Shown one piece after another: positions 23,437 through 30,982 of a stretch of DNA of 33,680 nucleotides (positions within the stretch are counted from its first letter, which is position 1; each line of letters starts with the position of its first letter). The translations under genes and the position numbers were made by a program. The stretch comes from Acidimicrobiaceae bacterium. Lineage in GTDB: Bacteria; Actinomycetota; Acidimicrobiia; Acidimicrobiales; Palsa-688. The stretch is taken from NCBI GenBank assembly GCA_003166025.1, contig PMWT01000048.1, positions 1-33,680 of the forward strand, written 5' to 3'. The notes below the pieces were generated by a model. The model had not been told where the DNA came from and ran no database searches. It was given only the letters and a program-made list of their open reading frames with translations.

Positions 23437-25074
23437 CTAAATCTTGCTTGACTTTGACTTGTTCGACTTGTAGACGACGCCGACGAAGGCCGGGGTGGCC
23501 GTTTCGTGCGTGTAGTCGGCGCTGAAGGCCCCCTTCACGCTGCTAAAGGTGCCGGTGAACTTGCCCCCCTCCAACTCAAAGACCGGGAAATCCTTGTTAG
23601 CCGGGGGTATATAGCCACCCACCAGGGCGGGGACGAGAGCGCCACCGGCGTTGACGGCGCCGGCGCCATTGCAGCAGGGGGCAGCCACCGCGAACTGCCC
23701 GACGCTGGTGGGGCCGGCGATCTCGGGCACGATGGTGCCGCGCCTCTGGTTGGTGAACGCCGACCCTTCCTGGAGCAACCAGATGGCCCCGGGCGCCACC
23801 GTCACCGTCCCGGCATTGACGTCCGAGCCCCCGCCCGACTCGTTCAAGGTGCCGCCCGCAACCGTGACCTTGCCGGCCTGGTTGTTGGTCAGCCCGATCT
23901 GCCAATTGACCGTCCACGACGAGTGGTTCACCTCGGCCACGAGGTTGCCGTTGTTGTCGATAACGCCATCGCTCAGCGCTGCCACCCCACCGGTGGTCTT
24001 GGGCCCTTGAGCTTCGACCACGATGGTGCCGTTATTGACAACGGTCGTGCCACCGAGCCCGAGGGTCGTGCTGTTGTAGTTATCGCCCTGGTAGTTGTAT
24101 ACCCCGCCCACGACGGTGATCGTCTGGCCTTTAGGGACGGTGCCCACCAGGCTGGCGTTGCTCGCGTTCACGACAAACTTGGCCGCCCCGGCGTGGTCCA
24201 CCAGTTTGGTGCCGTCCTGTAAGGCCACCGGGTTGCCCGCGACCGCTCCGCCGAGCTGTGACCAGGTCCCGGCCTGGGCCGAGATCGCACCGCTGTTCAT
24301 GACCGTCCCCGAGTTTGTGAACACCCCGGCGCCATAGCCGCTCCCGGGTGGTTGGAAGGCGAGGTCCATCGAAGCCCCTGGCGCCACCGTCCATTTGCCG
24401 TTGTTGGTGACCGAGTTGACGTCCAGGAGGCCCGACTGGTCGGTCACCGAAGCTCCGGGCTCATTGGTCAAGGCGCCATAGAACTGCGTGTAGTTGGCCG
24501 CTTTATTATTGGCGTCCTGGACCATCATCGTTACGCCGCCATAGTTCGTGAACGGGCCGCCGCTGACCACTGCGTCCCCCCCATAAGGAACGGCCTTGGC
24601 CTTTTCCCCGCCGTCTGTCGAGCTCAGGACCAACCGGCCATGGGCGGTGATCAGGCTCGGCTCTGTCGTGCTCAGGCCCGTCGTATTGACCTGCTCGTCG
24701 CTGTCGTTGGGGCTGCTCTGCCCGAGGACGACCAGGGTCTGCTTCCCCGGCCCGCTAGCAGCGCCGAGGGTCAGTGACGTGATGGCGGCCAACTGGTGGT
24801 TGGGGTCGGCGGTACCTATGGACCAGGGGGCGAGGGTCACGGTGTAGGTTCCCGCCACCGTTATGCAGGTGGCAACGGGACTGCCCTCACTCGGGATCCC
24901 GTTGGTCCAATCGGCGGCGTCAGACCACGCGCCGCTCACCGGGGCCCGCCAGCTGTCCGTGCACGCCGGTGCGGTTAGGTTGGCCGAGGTCCTGGCTGCC
25001 AGGGCTGAGGTGGTGGGCACCAACACGACGCCCGCGGTAAGGGCACTGGTCAAGAGGAAGCGGCAACGGGTCAT
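23437..25074 (-). CDS. Secreted beta-helix-like repeat protein
   Basis: A 545-residue exported protein. The signal peptide is MTRCRFLLTSALTAGVVLVP with cleavage probably after SALAA. The mature part opens with a segment like cell-surface dockerin/adhesin leaders (WSDAADWTNGIPSEG). It then consists of loose N/G/T/V repeats of the form FTNSGTVMNSGAISAQAG, VNNGTIVVEAQG, VIDNNGNLVAEV and DVNAGTVTVAPGA, which suggests a right-handed beta-helix as in autotransporter passengers. The C-terminus ends in a lysine/serine-rich tail (YKSNKSKSSKI) with no LPXTG anchor or membrane helix. The ATG has an AGGA site. It is divergent from the LuxR-type regulator at 25194, with a 119-base shared promoter region. 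Function is unknown; adhesion or polysaccharide binding is possible. Confidence 0.75.
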   Translation of the reverse strand: MTRCRFLLTSALTAGVVLVPTTSALAARTSANLTAPACTDSWRAPVSGAWSDAADWTNGIPSEGSPVATCITVAGTYTVTLAPWSIGTADPNHQLAAITSLTLGAASGPGKQTLVVLGQSSPNDSDEQVNTTGLSTTEPSLITAHGRLVLSSTDGGEKAKAVPYGGDAVVSGGPFTNYGGVTMMVQDANNKAANYTQFYGALTNEPGASVTDQSGLLDVNSVTNNGKWTVAPGASMDLAFQPPGSGYGAGVFTNSGTVMNSGAISAQAGTWSQLGGAVAGNPVALQDGTKLVDHAGAAKFVVNASNASLVGTVPKGQTITVVGGVYNYQGDNYNSTTLGLGGTTVVNNGTIVVEAQGPKTTGGVAALSDGVIDNNGNLVAEVNHSSWTVNWQIGLTNNQAGKVTVAGGTLNESGGGSDVNAGTVTVAPGAIWLLQEGSAFTNQRRGTIVPEIAGPTSVGQFAVAAPCCNGAGAVNAGGALVPALVGGYIPPANKDFPVFELEGGKFTGTFSSVKGAFSADYTHETATPAFVGVVYKSNKSKSSKI

Positions 25075-25193
25075 GCTGTCCTTTCGGGTAGGCGCGACAA
25101 AGCCTGGGGGCGCGGCCAGCCTTGCCCGAGGGTAGTCCCGCCTGTGGCGGTGGGGAATACGCTCTTTGGCGTAGGCGTCGCTTAAGCTCGCTC

Positions 25194-26264
25194 ATGGTCC
25201 TGCTCAGCCACGACGACCTGGCGAACCTCCTGGAGGTCGTGGCCCAGGTCAACCAGGCTCACGACCGGGAGGAGTTCTTGCGGGCGGCGTTGGCCGGGGC
25301 AGCACGCGCCGTGCCTTGTACCGTGGCCACGGTCAACGAAGTCGACCACTCAGCGGGACGGTACCACTACTGGATGGAGCCGGCGTCGTTCCCATTGCCC
25401 GAGAATGCGGGCGCAATATTCGCTCGCCTCGCTCACCGGCACCCCCTCGTCAACTACACCAAGACCACGGGGGATGGCTCAGCCAAACGGATAAGCGATC
25501 TTTGGTCGACCGAGGAACTTCACCGGAGCCAGGTTTACCAACAGATTTACCAACCGATGGGCGTGGAGTACCAGGTCGCTATAACGCTGTCCGCGCCCAG
25601 GCCGACAGTGGTGGCCCTGGCCCTAAGCCGGGGAGACGAAGATTTCTCGGAGCGTGACCAACTTGTGCTGGACACTCTGCGGCCCCATTTGGCTCAGGCC
25701 TGGCGCAGCGCCGGCGACCGGGAGCGCCTGCTTGCCCTACTGCAAGCGGCGGCCCGCGCCATAGGAGAGCAGGGTTGGGGGGTGGTCCTGCTGTCCGACC
25801 CGCCTGAAGAGGTGACCCCCGGCGCCCTGGCCGCACTGGCCCGCTATTTTGGGGCCCCGACCGGCGGAGCTGTCCTCCCCGCGCCTGTGCTGCGTTGGCT
25901 GGAGGACCTTGAGAACCAGAGCGGCCAGGCCCAGCACCTCGAGCTGCGGCGACCGCTGAGCACCATGGTGGAGGGCAGCCGCCTGGTGGCGCGGCACGTT
26001 GCCGTCCAGCCCGGCCATCCCGGCGCCATAGTGGTGCGCGAACGAGGGCTGGCCGGCCAGCGCGAACGGTTCGAAGCGTTGGCCCTGACCCCCCGTGAGG
26101 CCGAGATCGTGCGCTTGGTCACCACCGGCGCTTCGAACGTAGCGATTGCCCGAAGCCTCGAAATCTCGTCGGGAACGGTAAAGAAACACCTCGACAACGT
26201 CTACGCCAAACTGGGGGTCAGCGGACGGGGCGCGCTGACCGCCTTCGTGCTCGACATCGTCTAG
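25194..26264 (+). CDS. LuxR-family regulator with N-terminal GAF-like sensory domain
   Basis: A 356-residue regulator. Residues about 10-175 look like a GAF-type sensory domain, ending in DFSERDQLVLDTLRPHLAQAWRSA, a common lead-in in actinobacterial LuxR proteins. The C-terminal helix-turn-helix is LTPREAEIVRLVTTGASNVAIARSLEISSGTVKKHLDNVYAKLGVSGRGAL (about 299-349), with the typical dimer and recognition helices. There is no phosphoacceptor receiver domain. The ATG at 25194 starts MVLLSHDDLANLLEVV. The frame continues upstream to 25122, but that part is R/G-rich and runs into the divergent promoter region. It probably controls the secreted protein encoded divergently, which is inference. Confidence 0.85.
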   Translation: MVLLSHDDLANLLEVVAQVNQAHDREEFLRAALAGAARAVPCTVATVNEVDHSAGRYHYWMEPASFPLPENAGAIFARLAHRHPLVNYTKTTGDGSAKRISDLWSTEELHRSQVYQQIYQPMGVEYQVAITLSAPRPTVVALALSRGDEDFSERDQLVLDTLRPHLAQAWRSAGDRERLLALLQAAARAIGEQGWGVVLLSDPPEEVTPGALAALARYFGAPTGGAVLPAPVLRWLEDLENQSGQAQHLELRRPLSTMVEGSRLVARHVAVQPGHPGAIVVRERGLAGQRERFEALALTPREAEIVRLVTTGASNVAIARSLEISSGTVKKHLDNVYAKLGVSGRGALTAFVLDIV

Positions 26265-26318
26265 TCGCTCGAGGAATGCCCAAGGCCTGAGCAGGACCGA
26301 CCGGTACTACGCATGGGG

Positions 26319-26339
26319 CCGGCTCCATGATAGAGCCGG
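26319..26339. terminator. Possible bidirectional hairpin terminator
   Basis: CCGGCTC and GAGCCGG form a perfect 7-bp stem with the 7-base loop catgata. It lies between the 3' ends of the LuxR-type gene and the minus-strand tRNA-Lys, so it could end both transcripts. It has no U-tract on either side, as is common in high-GC actinobacteria. Confidence 0.45.
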
Positions 26340-26392
26340 GGTGGGACGACGATGGCTGAAGTAAAGTCCCTGGTCAGGGCCGCCATCGGTGG

Positions 26393-26464
26393 TGGGGGCG
26401 GGGAGGATCGAACTCCCGGCGCGCAGATTAAAAGTCTGCCGGTCTACCACTGACCTACGCCCCC
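26393..26464 (-). tRNA. tRNA-Lys(TTT)
   Basis: The minus strand folds as a full cloverleaf. The acceptor stem is GGGGGCG/CGCCCCC, the D-arm is GGTC-AGTGGTA-GACC, and the anticodon arm is GCAGA-CTTTTAA-TCTGC with anticodon TTT. The T-arm is GGGAG-TTCGATC-CTCCC. The discriminator base is A and CCA is encoded at 26390-26392. The gene's 5' end faces the integrase gene that starts 93 bases away. Confidence 0.95.
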
Positions 26465-26556
26465 TGAGCTGGCACTTTATCCGGTTGTACCTTTCCGAAA
26501 CAGGCCTTGCCATACTCTTGCCCTAGAATTGTCCCCGGCAACGAGGAGGTGGTGCC

Positions 26557-27852
26557 GTGAGCAGCGCGGGGCAAGCCAACGCCGGTGGTCGGCGCAGAGG
26601 GACAGGTTCGATCCGGGAGAGGTCGCCAGGGCATTTCGAACTTCGAGCGTACAACCCGCTGACCGGGAGGCAGGTTACTCGGACCTTCCGTGCGCCGCGC
26701 CCAGAGAGCGGCGCAGGCATTCGCGCCGCCCGGGTTGAGCTGGCCAAGCTTGTGGCCGAGGTCACCGAAGGTAAGCACGACCAGAGCGGCCAGAGAGCGA
26801 CCGTCGGCGAGCTGCTAGACGACTGGTTGGCTCAACGCCGGGATGTTGGCTGTTCACCGACGACATTGCATGATTACGCTGCTTCGGCTCGCCGGATCAA
26901 GGCCTCGCCGATCGGGAGCAAGGCGGTGACCAAGCTCACGGCCCGGGACATTGACCTCGCCTACTCGGGCTGGCGCGCCGAAGGCATGACGCCCGCGACA
27001 GTCCTCCATCACCACCGTGTGCTCCGTGCCGCGCTCAACCAGGCTGAACGGTGGGGCTGGATCACTCGCAATCCGGCCAAGTTCGCGTCCGTTGCCAGCT
27101 CGCGGACTCCGGAGCTGCAGGTACCTACAGCTGAGCAGGCGCAAGCTTTGGTGCTGAGGGCGGTGTCCACCGCTTCCCCCGACCTGGCCCCGATCCTGCT
27201 GTTCGCCATGCTGACCGGCTGCCGGCGAGGCGAGATATGCGGCCTGCAGTGGGGTGATATCAACTGGGAGACGCAGCGCCTGACGGTGCGACGCTCGGTC
27301 TGGCAGGTTCGTCGCTCGTTGGGGGTCAAAGGGACAAAGACCCACCAGATCCGGCAGATCGCGCTTGACGAGAACGCGATTGCTCTGCTGAGGGCCCGTC
27401 GGGCGAAGGCCGAAGAGGACGCCACCGGCGCCGGTGGCGGGCTGGTCGAGGAAGCCTTTGTCTGGTCACCGGCGGTGGACGGCTGTCAGCCAAGGACTCC
27501 CAGCAGCTTGACGCGGGCGTTCGCTCGTCTGTGCGACTCGCTGGAAGCCGAAGCCAAGGCGACCGGTCGGAGGCAGCAGTACCAGTTCAGGTTCCATGAC
27601 CTTCGGCACTTCAGTGCTACTGAACTGATCGGCGCTGGCGTGGACATACGCACCGTGGCGGGCAGGCTGGGGCACGCTGATCCTGCGATCACGCTGCGGG
27701 TGTACGCGCACGCCCTCGAAGAACGTGACCGCGCGGCCGCCGCCCTTCTTGGAAGGCGGCTTAGCTTGGTACTGACCCCGTGCGTCAACACGGGGCCAAA
27801 TCTGACCCCCGTGAGCGGCCAAGCCGGCTTCGGGCCGCCGGCGCAGCCGTAA
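26557..27852 (+). CDS. Tyrosine site-specific integrase
   Basis: A 431-residue phage-type integrase that appears intact. An N-terminal arm-binding-like segment (GTGSIRERSPGHFELRAYNP) is followed by a core-binding domain (TVGELLDDWLAQRRDVG to RNPAKFASVA). The catalytic residues are all present: R223 in GCRRGEICGLQW, H347 and R350 in HDLRHF, H373 in GRLGHADP and Y383 in RVYAHALEE. A lysine in VKGTKTHQIRQI fits the beta-hairpin lysine. The GTG start has an AGGAGGT site six bases upstream. Placement beside tRNA-Lys points to integration at or near that tRNA, but I could not find a duplicated tRNA segment in the window. Confidence 0.93.
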   Translation: MSSAGQANAGGRRRGTGSIRERSPGHFELRAYNPLTGRQVTRTFRAPRPESGAGIRAARVELAKLVAEVTEGKHDQSGQRATVGELLDDWLAQRRDVGCSPTTLHDYAASARRIKASPIGSKAVTKLTARDIDLAYSGWRAEGMTPATVLHHHRVLRAALNQAERWGWITRNPAKFASVASSRTPELQVPTAEQAQALVLRAVSTASPDLAPILLFAMLTGCRRGEICGLQWGDINWETQRLTVRRSVWQVRRSLGVKGTKTHQIRQIALDENAIALLRARRAKAEEDATGAGGGLVEEAFVWSPAVDGCQPRTPSSLTRAFARLCDSLEAEAKATGRRQQYQFRFHDLRHFSATELIGAGVDIRTVAGRLGHADPAITLRVYAHALEERDRAAAALLGRRLSLVLTPCVNTGPNLTPVSGQAGFGPPAQP

Positions 27853-28211
27853 TTAGTGCTGAGCCGGCCAAGACCCTGAGCTGGGGCTATGCAAATCGGG
27901 TCGTTCTGACGGCAGTCGGACCATACGTGGCCCGAATCGAATCTGGCACGACTGGGGCTGGCGACGCTGGAACCTGTTTCACGTGGCGAGACAAAGTTCC
28001 CCGCGTCACGTCCCGCGTTGCCACGAACGCTCCTTGGGCCTAGCGGGACTCCCCTCGACGCCTGCCGGGACATTATGGGGGCGCGGAGGATGCGCCGACG
28101 TCTTCGCTCCGGCGTCCCGGCAACCCAACGCCACCCGGGACTCGTACTTCGACTCCGCCGGCGTCCTCGTTGTGGCCGTACCGGCCTATAGCCCTCAGCC
28201 AGGGGCCCGCC
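27853..28211. other. Gene-poor segment after the integrase
   Basis: No gene can be supported in these bases. The segment includes one arm of an imperfect 18-base direct repeat (27855-27872) whose partner is at 32452-32469. Confidence 0.5.
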
Positions 28212-28436
28212 TCACGGCTTGACCGGGTTTGTTTTCCCACCCCTCGGGCGCGTCGTCGTAACCGGCGTCGGGCTCGAAGTAAACGTCGGGTCAGGCTCAT
28301 CAGGGCCGCCAAAGGGGTCGATCCAGCCGGGCGGGTCTTGGGCGGACGGGCCTTGGGGCAGCCCGTCCTGCCCTTCTTCATCATCTGCATGATCGTCGGG
28401 CCGTTTGCCCAAGTCGTCGTTAGAGGTCACCGTCAC
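28212..28436 (-). CDS. Small acidic/proline-rich hypothetical protein (uncertain)
   Basis: A possible 74-residue product with an acidic N-terminal half (NDDLGKRPDDHADDEEGQDG), then PPGWIDPFGGPDEPDPTFT and a basic tail. Composition is unlike the frames around it, which supports coding. However, there is no clear ribosome-binding site, the start is GTG and no family is recognised. It may be chance. Confidence 0.25.
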   Translation of the reverse strand: MTVTSNDDLGKRPDDHADDEEGQDGLPQGPSAQDPPGWIDPFGGPDEPDPTFTSSPTPVTTTRPRGGKTNPVKP

Positions 28437-28603
28437 AGTGTGGCTCGCCCGGGGGCAAGAACAGCTCGACCGTACCGGGCGTTATGTTCTTTGGGGCTCT
28501 CGATGCTGCCGGCGCCAACCTCTGGCTGGGCGACCCACGCTTTTCTCGCTTCTTAGTTAGCCGGAAACCTGACCAAACCCAAGGACCAGTCGTATGTTCC
28601 TAA

Positions 28604-28831
28604 GCAAGGGAGCCAGGTGGCCCCCCGGCCTCACCCAAGGAGTTCACCGACAAGGCCATAAGACGGGACGTGTTCCGGTACGTGCCCGAGCTCATCGGCC
28701 GCCATCGAGGCTTACCCGGCCGCCCACACAAGGACCCCAAGGCGTTCGTGTGGACGGCGAGCGACGACGGGATCCTTGAGAAGGTCCGACCGGGCCGTAT
28801 GGCCCTTGGCCGAATCACGTCTGAATGGTGA
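28604..28831 (+). pseudogene. IS630-like transposase C-terminal remnant
   Basis: One frame reads KEFTDKAIRRDVFRYVPELI, then GRHRGLPGRPHKDPKAFVWTAS and DDGILEKVRPGRMALGRITS before a stop at 28829-28831. This resembles the C-terminus of IS630-group transposases, where a PKPFVWTA-type segment precedes a short helix. The frame is closed by a TAA at 28601-28603 and there is no start, so only the tail remains. No terminal inverted repeats were identified. Confidence 0.55.
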
Positions 28832-29063
28832 GAGACTCCACTAATCGGCTAGGAGGTAGGTGGATACCCTGACGGCGCGGTCGGACCCCACACGCCAGGA
28901 GTTCCGCTCGCGGGTGGCGCCCATCCGCTGGGGGGTATTCTGCCAGTATTCTCCTGAATAGCGAAGACAGCCATGCGTGGAACCGGAGCAACCTGCTTAG
29001 AGCACGGCCGGAATGTGGCGCCCTGCTGGTCAAGGTCGTGCCCGCCTCAGCCGATCAGACAGC

Positions 29064-30254
29064 ATGCATGTCCTGACGCGCATAGGACAGGCGCGGCAGA
29101 GCCGTTACTTCGCCGTCAGTCGAACAGGTGAGTGGCCGCGAGGCAAAGCAGAACAGCTGCGCTACGAGTACCTGCACAGGGCCTGGGGGGTGCTCCTGGC
29201 CGAGGGCGCGGTCTTCCTGGCCCTCACCCCCCTTGCGCCAAACTGGTTACGGGAGTTCATAGTCGGCGGCTGGGTCGTGTTCGTGGGCTGGCTCCTCTGG
29301 CACCAAGTCGTGGTCGAGTCTGGCTCCTCCACCCGGGACATGGGGGCCCTGGCCGAACAGTGGACTAGCAACGAGCTGCGCTTGCTACGCGACCGGGGCT
29401 GGAGGGTCATCAACCACGTAGTGCTCCGCCACTGGGACATCGACCATGTTGCCGTCGGGCCCGGCGGCGTGCTCGTAGTACAGACCAAGTGGAGCTCAGA
29501 CGAGGCCGGCATGCATGACCTGGCCACGGTGACGAGACAGCTGAAGAAAGACGCCGAAGACGTGAGGCTCATGCTGAAGGCTCGGCTGGCAGGCGCCCCG
29601 GCCCGGGCTGTCGTCGTTGTCTGGGGGCCGGCCGCCCGACGGGACGCTGCCATCCCCTCTCAGCCCGTCGACGGTGTGCACGTCGTCGCCGGTAGGCGGC
29701 TGAAGGAGCTCCTCGAAGGCTTCGGTGACTGCGGGGTGAAGCCTGATGCGATCGATGCCGCCTGGGCGACCCTGCGGGACCAGGTCGGGCAACGGGACGC
29801 CAGGGACCAGCGCCTTGCCGGGCCGCCGCCCCGCTCGGTCAAGTCACGCTTGACCGAGATGGGCTTGGTGTGCGTCGTAACCGCATCGGGCCTCGAGGCC
29901 TCCTTCCTTGGCCTTCGTTGGCTGCACCTGCCGATCTGCTTAGCCCTCGTGGCTGCGGAGCTCGTCGCTGGCGCGGCGGCGTCTCGTCACCGGGAGGCTC
30001 AAGGTGTTCGCCCTGGCATGGCTGACGGCCCTCGCCTCCTTCTGGCTCCTCCTGGCAGCCGCCGAGGCCTATATAGCCCTCAGGTAGAGAGCTCAAGGCG
30101 GCTATGTCACCAGGTACGCACCTTTGCCCCTCCACGCGAGGGCGTGATCGCCGCCCCCAGGGCGGTGACTGGAGCGCCGCGGCCAGGGCGGAGTGGTTCA
30201 AGAGGCGTCCATGGTGTGCCGACAAGCGCCATGTGGATGCCGAGCGGCTGCTGA
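29064..30254 (+). CDS. NERD-domain membrane protein, probably frameshifted near its 3' end
   Basis: The protein has two N-terminal membrane helices (about 42-57 and 63-82) and then a NERD (nuclease-related) domain of the PD-(D/E)XK type. E104 lies in TSNELRLLRDRGW, D127 in DIDHVAVGPGGV, and Q140-T-K142 takes the place of the usual E-x-K. A third helix is near LPICLALVAAELVAG. The continuous frame runs to 30254, but after about 29970 it turns R/P/G-rich. The +1 frame from 29968 continues with a good fourth helix and stops at 30087. The ATG at 29064 is used; 29013 is possible. Function is unknown; NERD domains are found in DNA-processing and defence-type proteins. Confidence 0.7.
   Translation: MHVLTRIGQARQSRYFAVSRTGEWPRGKAEQLRYEYLHRAWGVLLAEGAVFLALTPLAPNWLREFIVGGWVVFVGWLLWHQVVVESGSSTRDMGALAEQWTSNELRLLRDRGWRVINHVVLRHWDIDHVAVGPGGVLVVQTKWSSDEAGMHDLATVTRQLKKDAEDVRLMLKARLAGAPARAVVVVWGPAARRDAAIPSQPVDGVHVVAGRRLKELLEGFGDCGVKPDAIDAAWATLRDQVGQRDARDQRLAGPPPRSVKSRLTEMGLVCVVTASGLEASFLGLRWLHLPICLALVAAELVAGAAASRHREAQGVRPGMADGPRLLLAPPGSRRGLYSPQVESSRRLCHQVRTFAPPREGVIAAPRAVTGAPRPGRSGSRGVHGVPTSAMWMPSGC
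29968..30087 (+). other. Probable true 3' end of the NERD gene in the +1 frame
   Basis: This frame encodes LARRRLVTGRLKVFALAW, then LTALASFWLLLAAAEAYI and ALR before TAG. It is a basic linker and a clean membrane helix ending 16 bases before the next gene. The alternative, in-frame reading overlaps that next gene by 151 bases and has implausible composition. A one-base indel near 29965-29990 would join the two. Confidence 0.55.
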
Positions 30255-30736
30255 CCCTTTGGCAGAGTGCCCACGGCACCCTGCGCTCAGACTGGCGCGA
30301 AAGTTTCCTAAGGCGGCCTGAAGTCGAACAATTGTGCCGGCTGCCCGAGCCGGCCGTGCTTGCGGCGCTGAGCCGTAGCAGGAAGCTGGCCCGTATCGCC
30401 GAGATCGCCGCCGACGAAGCTTGGTGGTTCGAGGGTAAACCGTGCGAGGAGGATGCACTCTCCTGGTGCGCACGGTGCAAGCCGCACCCCTACCCGTCCG
30501 TGGTGGTGATAACAATGGGCTGGGGCGACGCCTTCCACAAGTCCGAAGACTGCCTCTGGTTGGTCAAAGGCCAACATGCAGTGTCAGCAAGAGGCGGTGA
30601 AGTTGCCCCGGTACAGCGGGTCAACATCCAGGTGGCGCTAGGGTCCGGCAAGCTCCCCTGCCTCTGGTGTTTTTCCCCGAAACCGCCACCGCCCGAGCGG
30701 AAGGGCGTCGTCCCTGGAAGCGCTCGGCTTCTTTAG
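30104..30736 (+). CDS. Hypothetical protein with putative zinc-binding cysteines
   Basis: A 210-residue protein of unrecognised family. The middle (about 45-105) is helical and charged. The C-terminal half carries a regular set of possible metal ligands: C122 and C125 (WCARC), H145 and C150 (FHKSEDC), C186 and C189 (PCLWC). A short HTH-like helix pair cannot be excluded. The ATG follows an AAGG site, and the gene begins 16 bases after the corrected NERD end, so the two probably form an operon. Confidence 0.55.
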   Translation: MSPGTHLCPSTRGRDRRPQGGDWSAAARAEWFKRRPWCADKRHVDAERLLTLWQSAHGTLRSDWRESFLRRPEVEQLCRLPEPAVLAALSRSRKLARIAEIAADEAWWFEGKPCEEDALSWCARCKPHPYPSVVVITMGWGDAFHKSEDCLWLVKGQHAVSARGGEVAPVQRVNIQVALGSGKLPCLWCFSPKPPPPERKGVVPGSARLL

Positions 30737-30982
30737 ACATTTTCCCTCTAAACGCTCCGGCCGGGCCTTTCAGTAACCTCACCCATCTACGATCCTGCTC
30801 GGTAACCGTACGAGAAGTGCCGTTACGTGTGGGTTCCTGTTCGCTGTGCGACGGGTTATCGTGTGAGCGTTCTGTTGGCTGACCGTCACCCGGGATCACC
30901 CGTACGGCGGCGTCATCCAGCTAAGTCGCGAAAACTTCTCCTCGTGGTAAACAACGCCCCGTGAAACGCGGTGGCCGAATAT

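Noticed and set aside
22991..23451. Open frames such as 23005-23451 in the gap before the secreted-protein gene
   Set aside because: No ribosome-binding site, composition unlike coding sequence, and three overlapping frames equally open.
25122..25193. Upstream start for the LuxR-type gene
   Set aside because: It adds an R/G-rich leader that reaches almost to the divergent gene; the ATG at 25194 begins a normal sensory domain.
1..26300. Long open frames antisense to the listed genes, for example 312-950, 2148-3218, 10129-11289 and 16507-17697 on the plus strand
   Set aside because: They are shadows typical of GC-rich DNA: R/G/P/A-rich, no family features, opposite well-identified genes.
28170..28556. 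Plus-strand open frame opposite the small acidic protein
   Set aside because: R/G/P-rich and without features; the minus-strand frame has the more protein-like composition.
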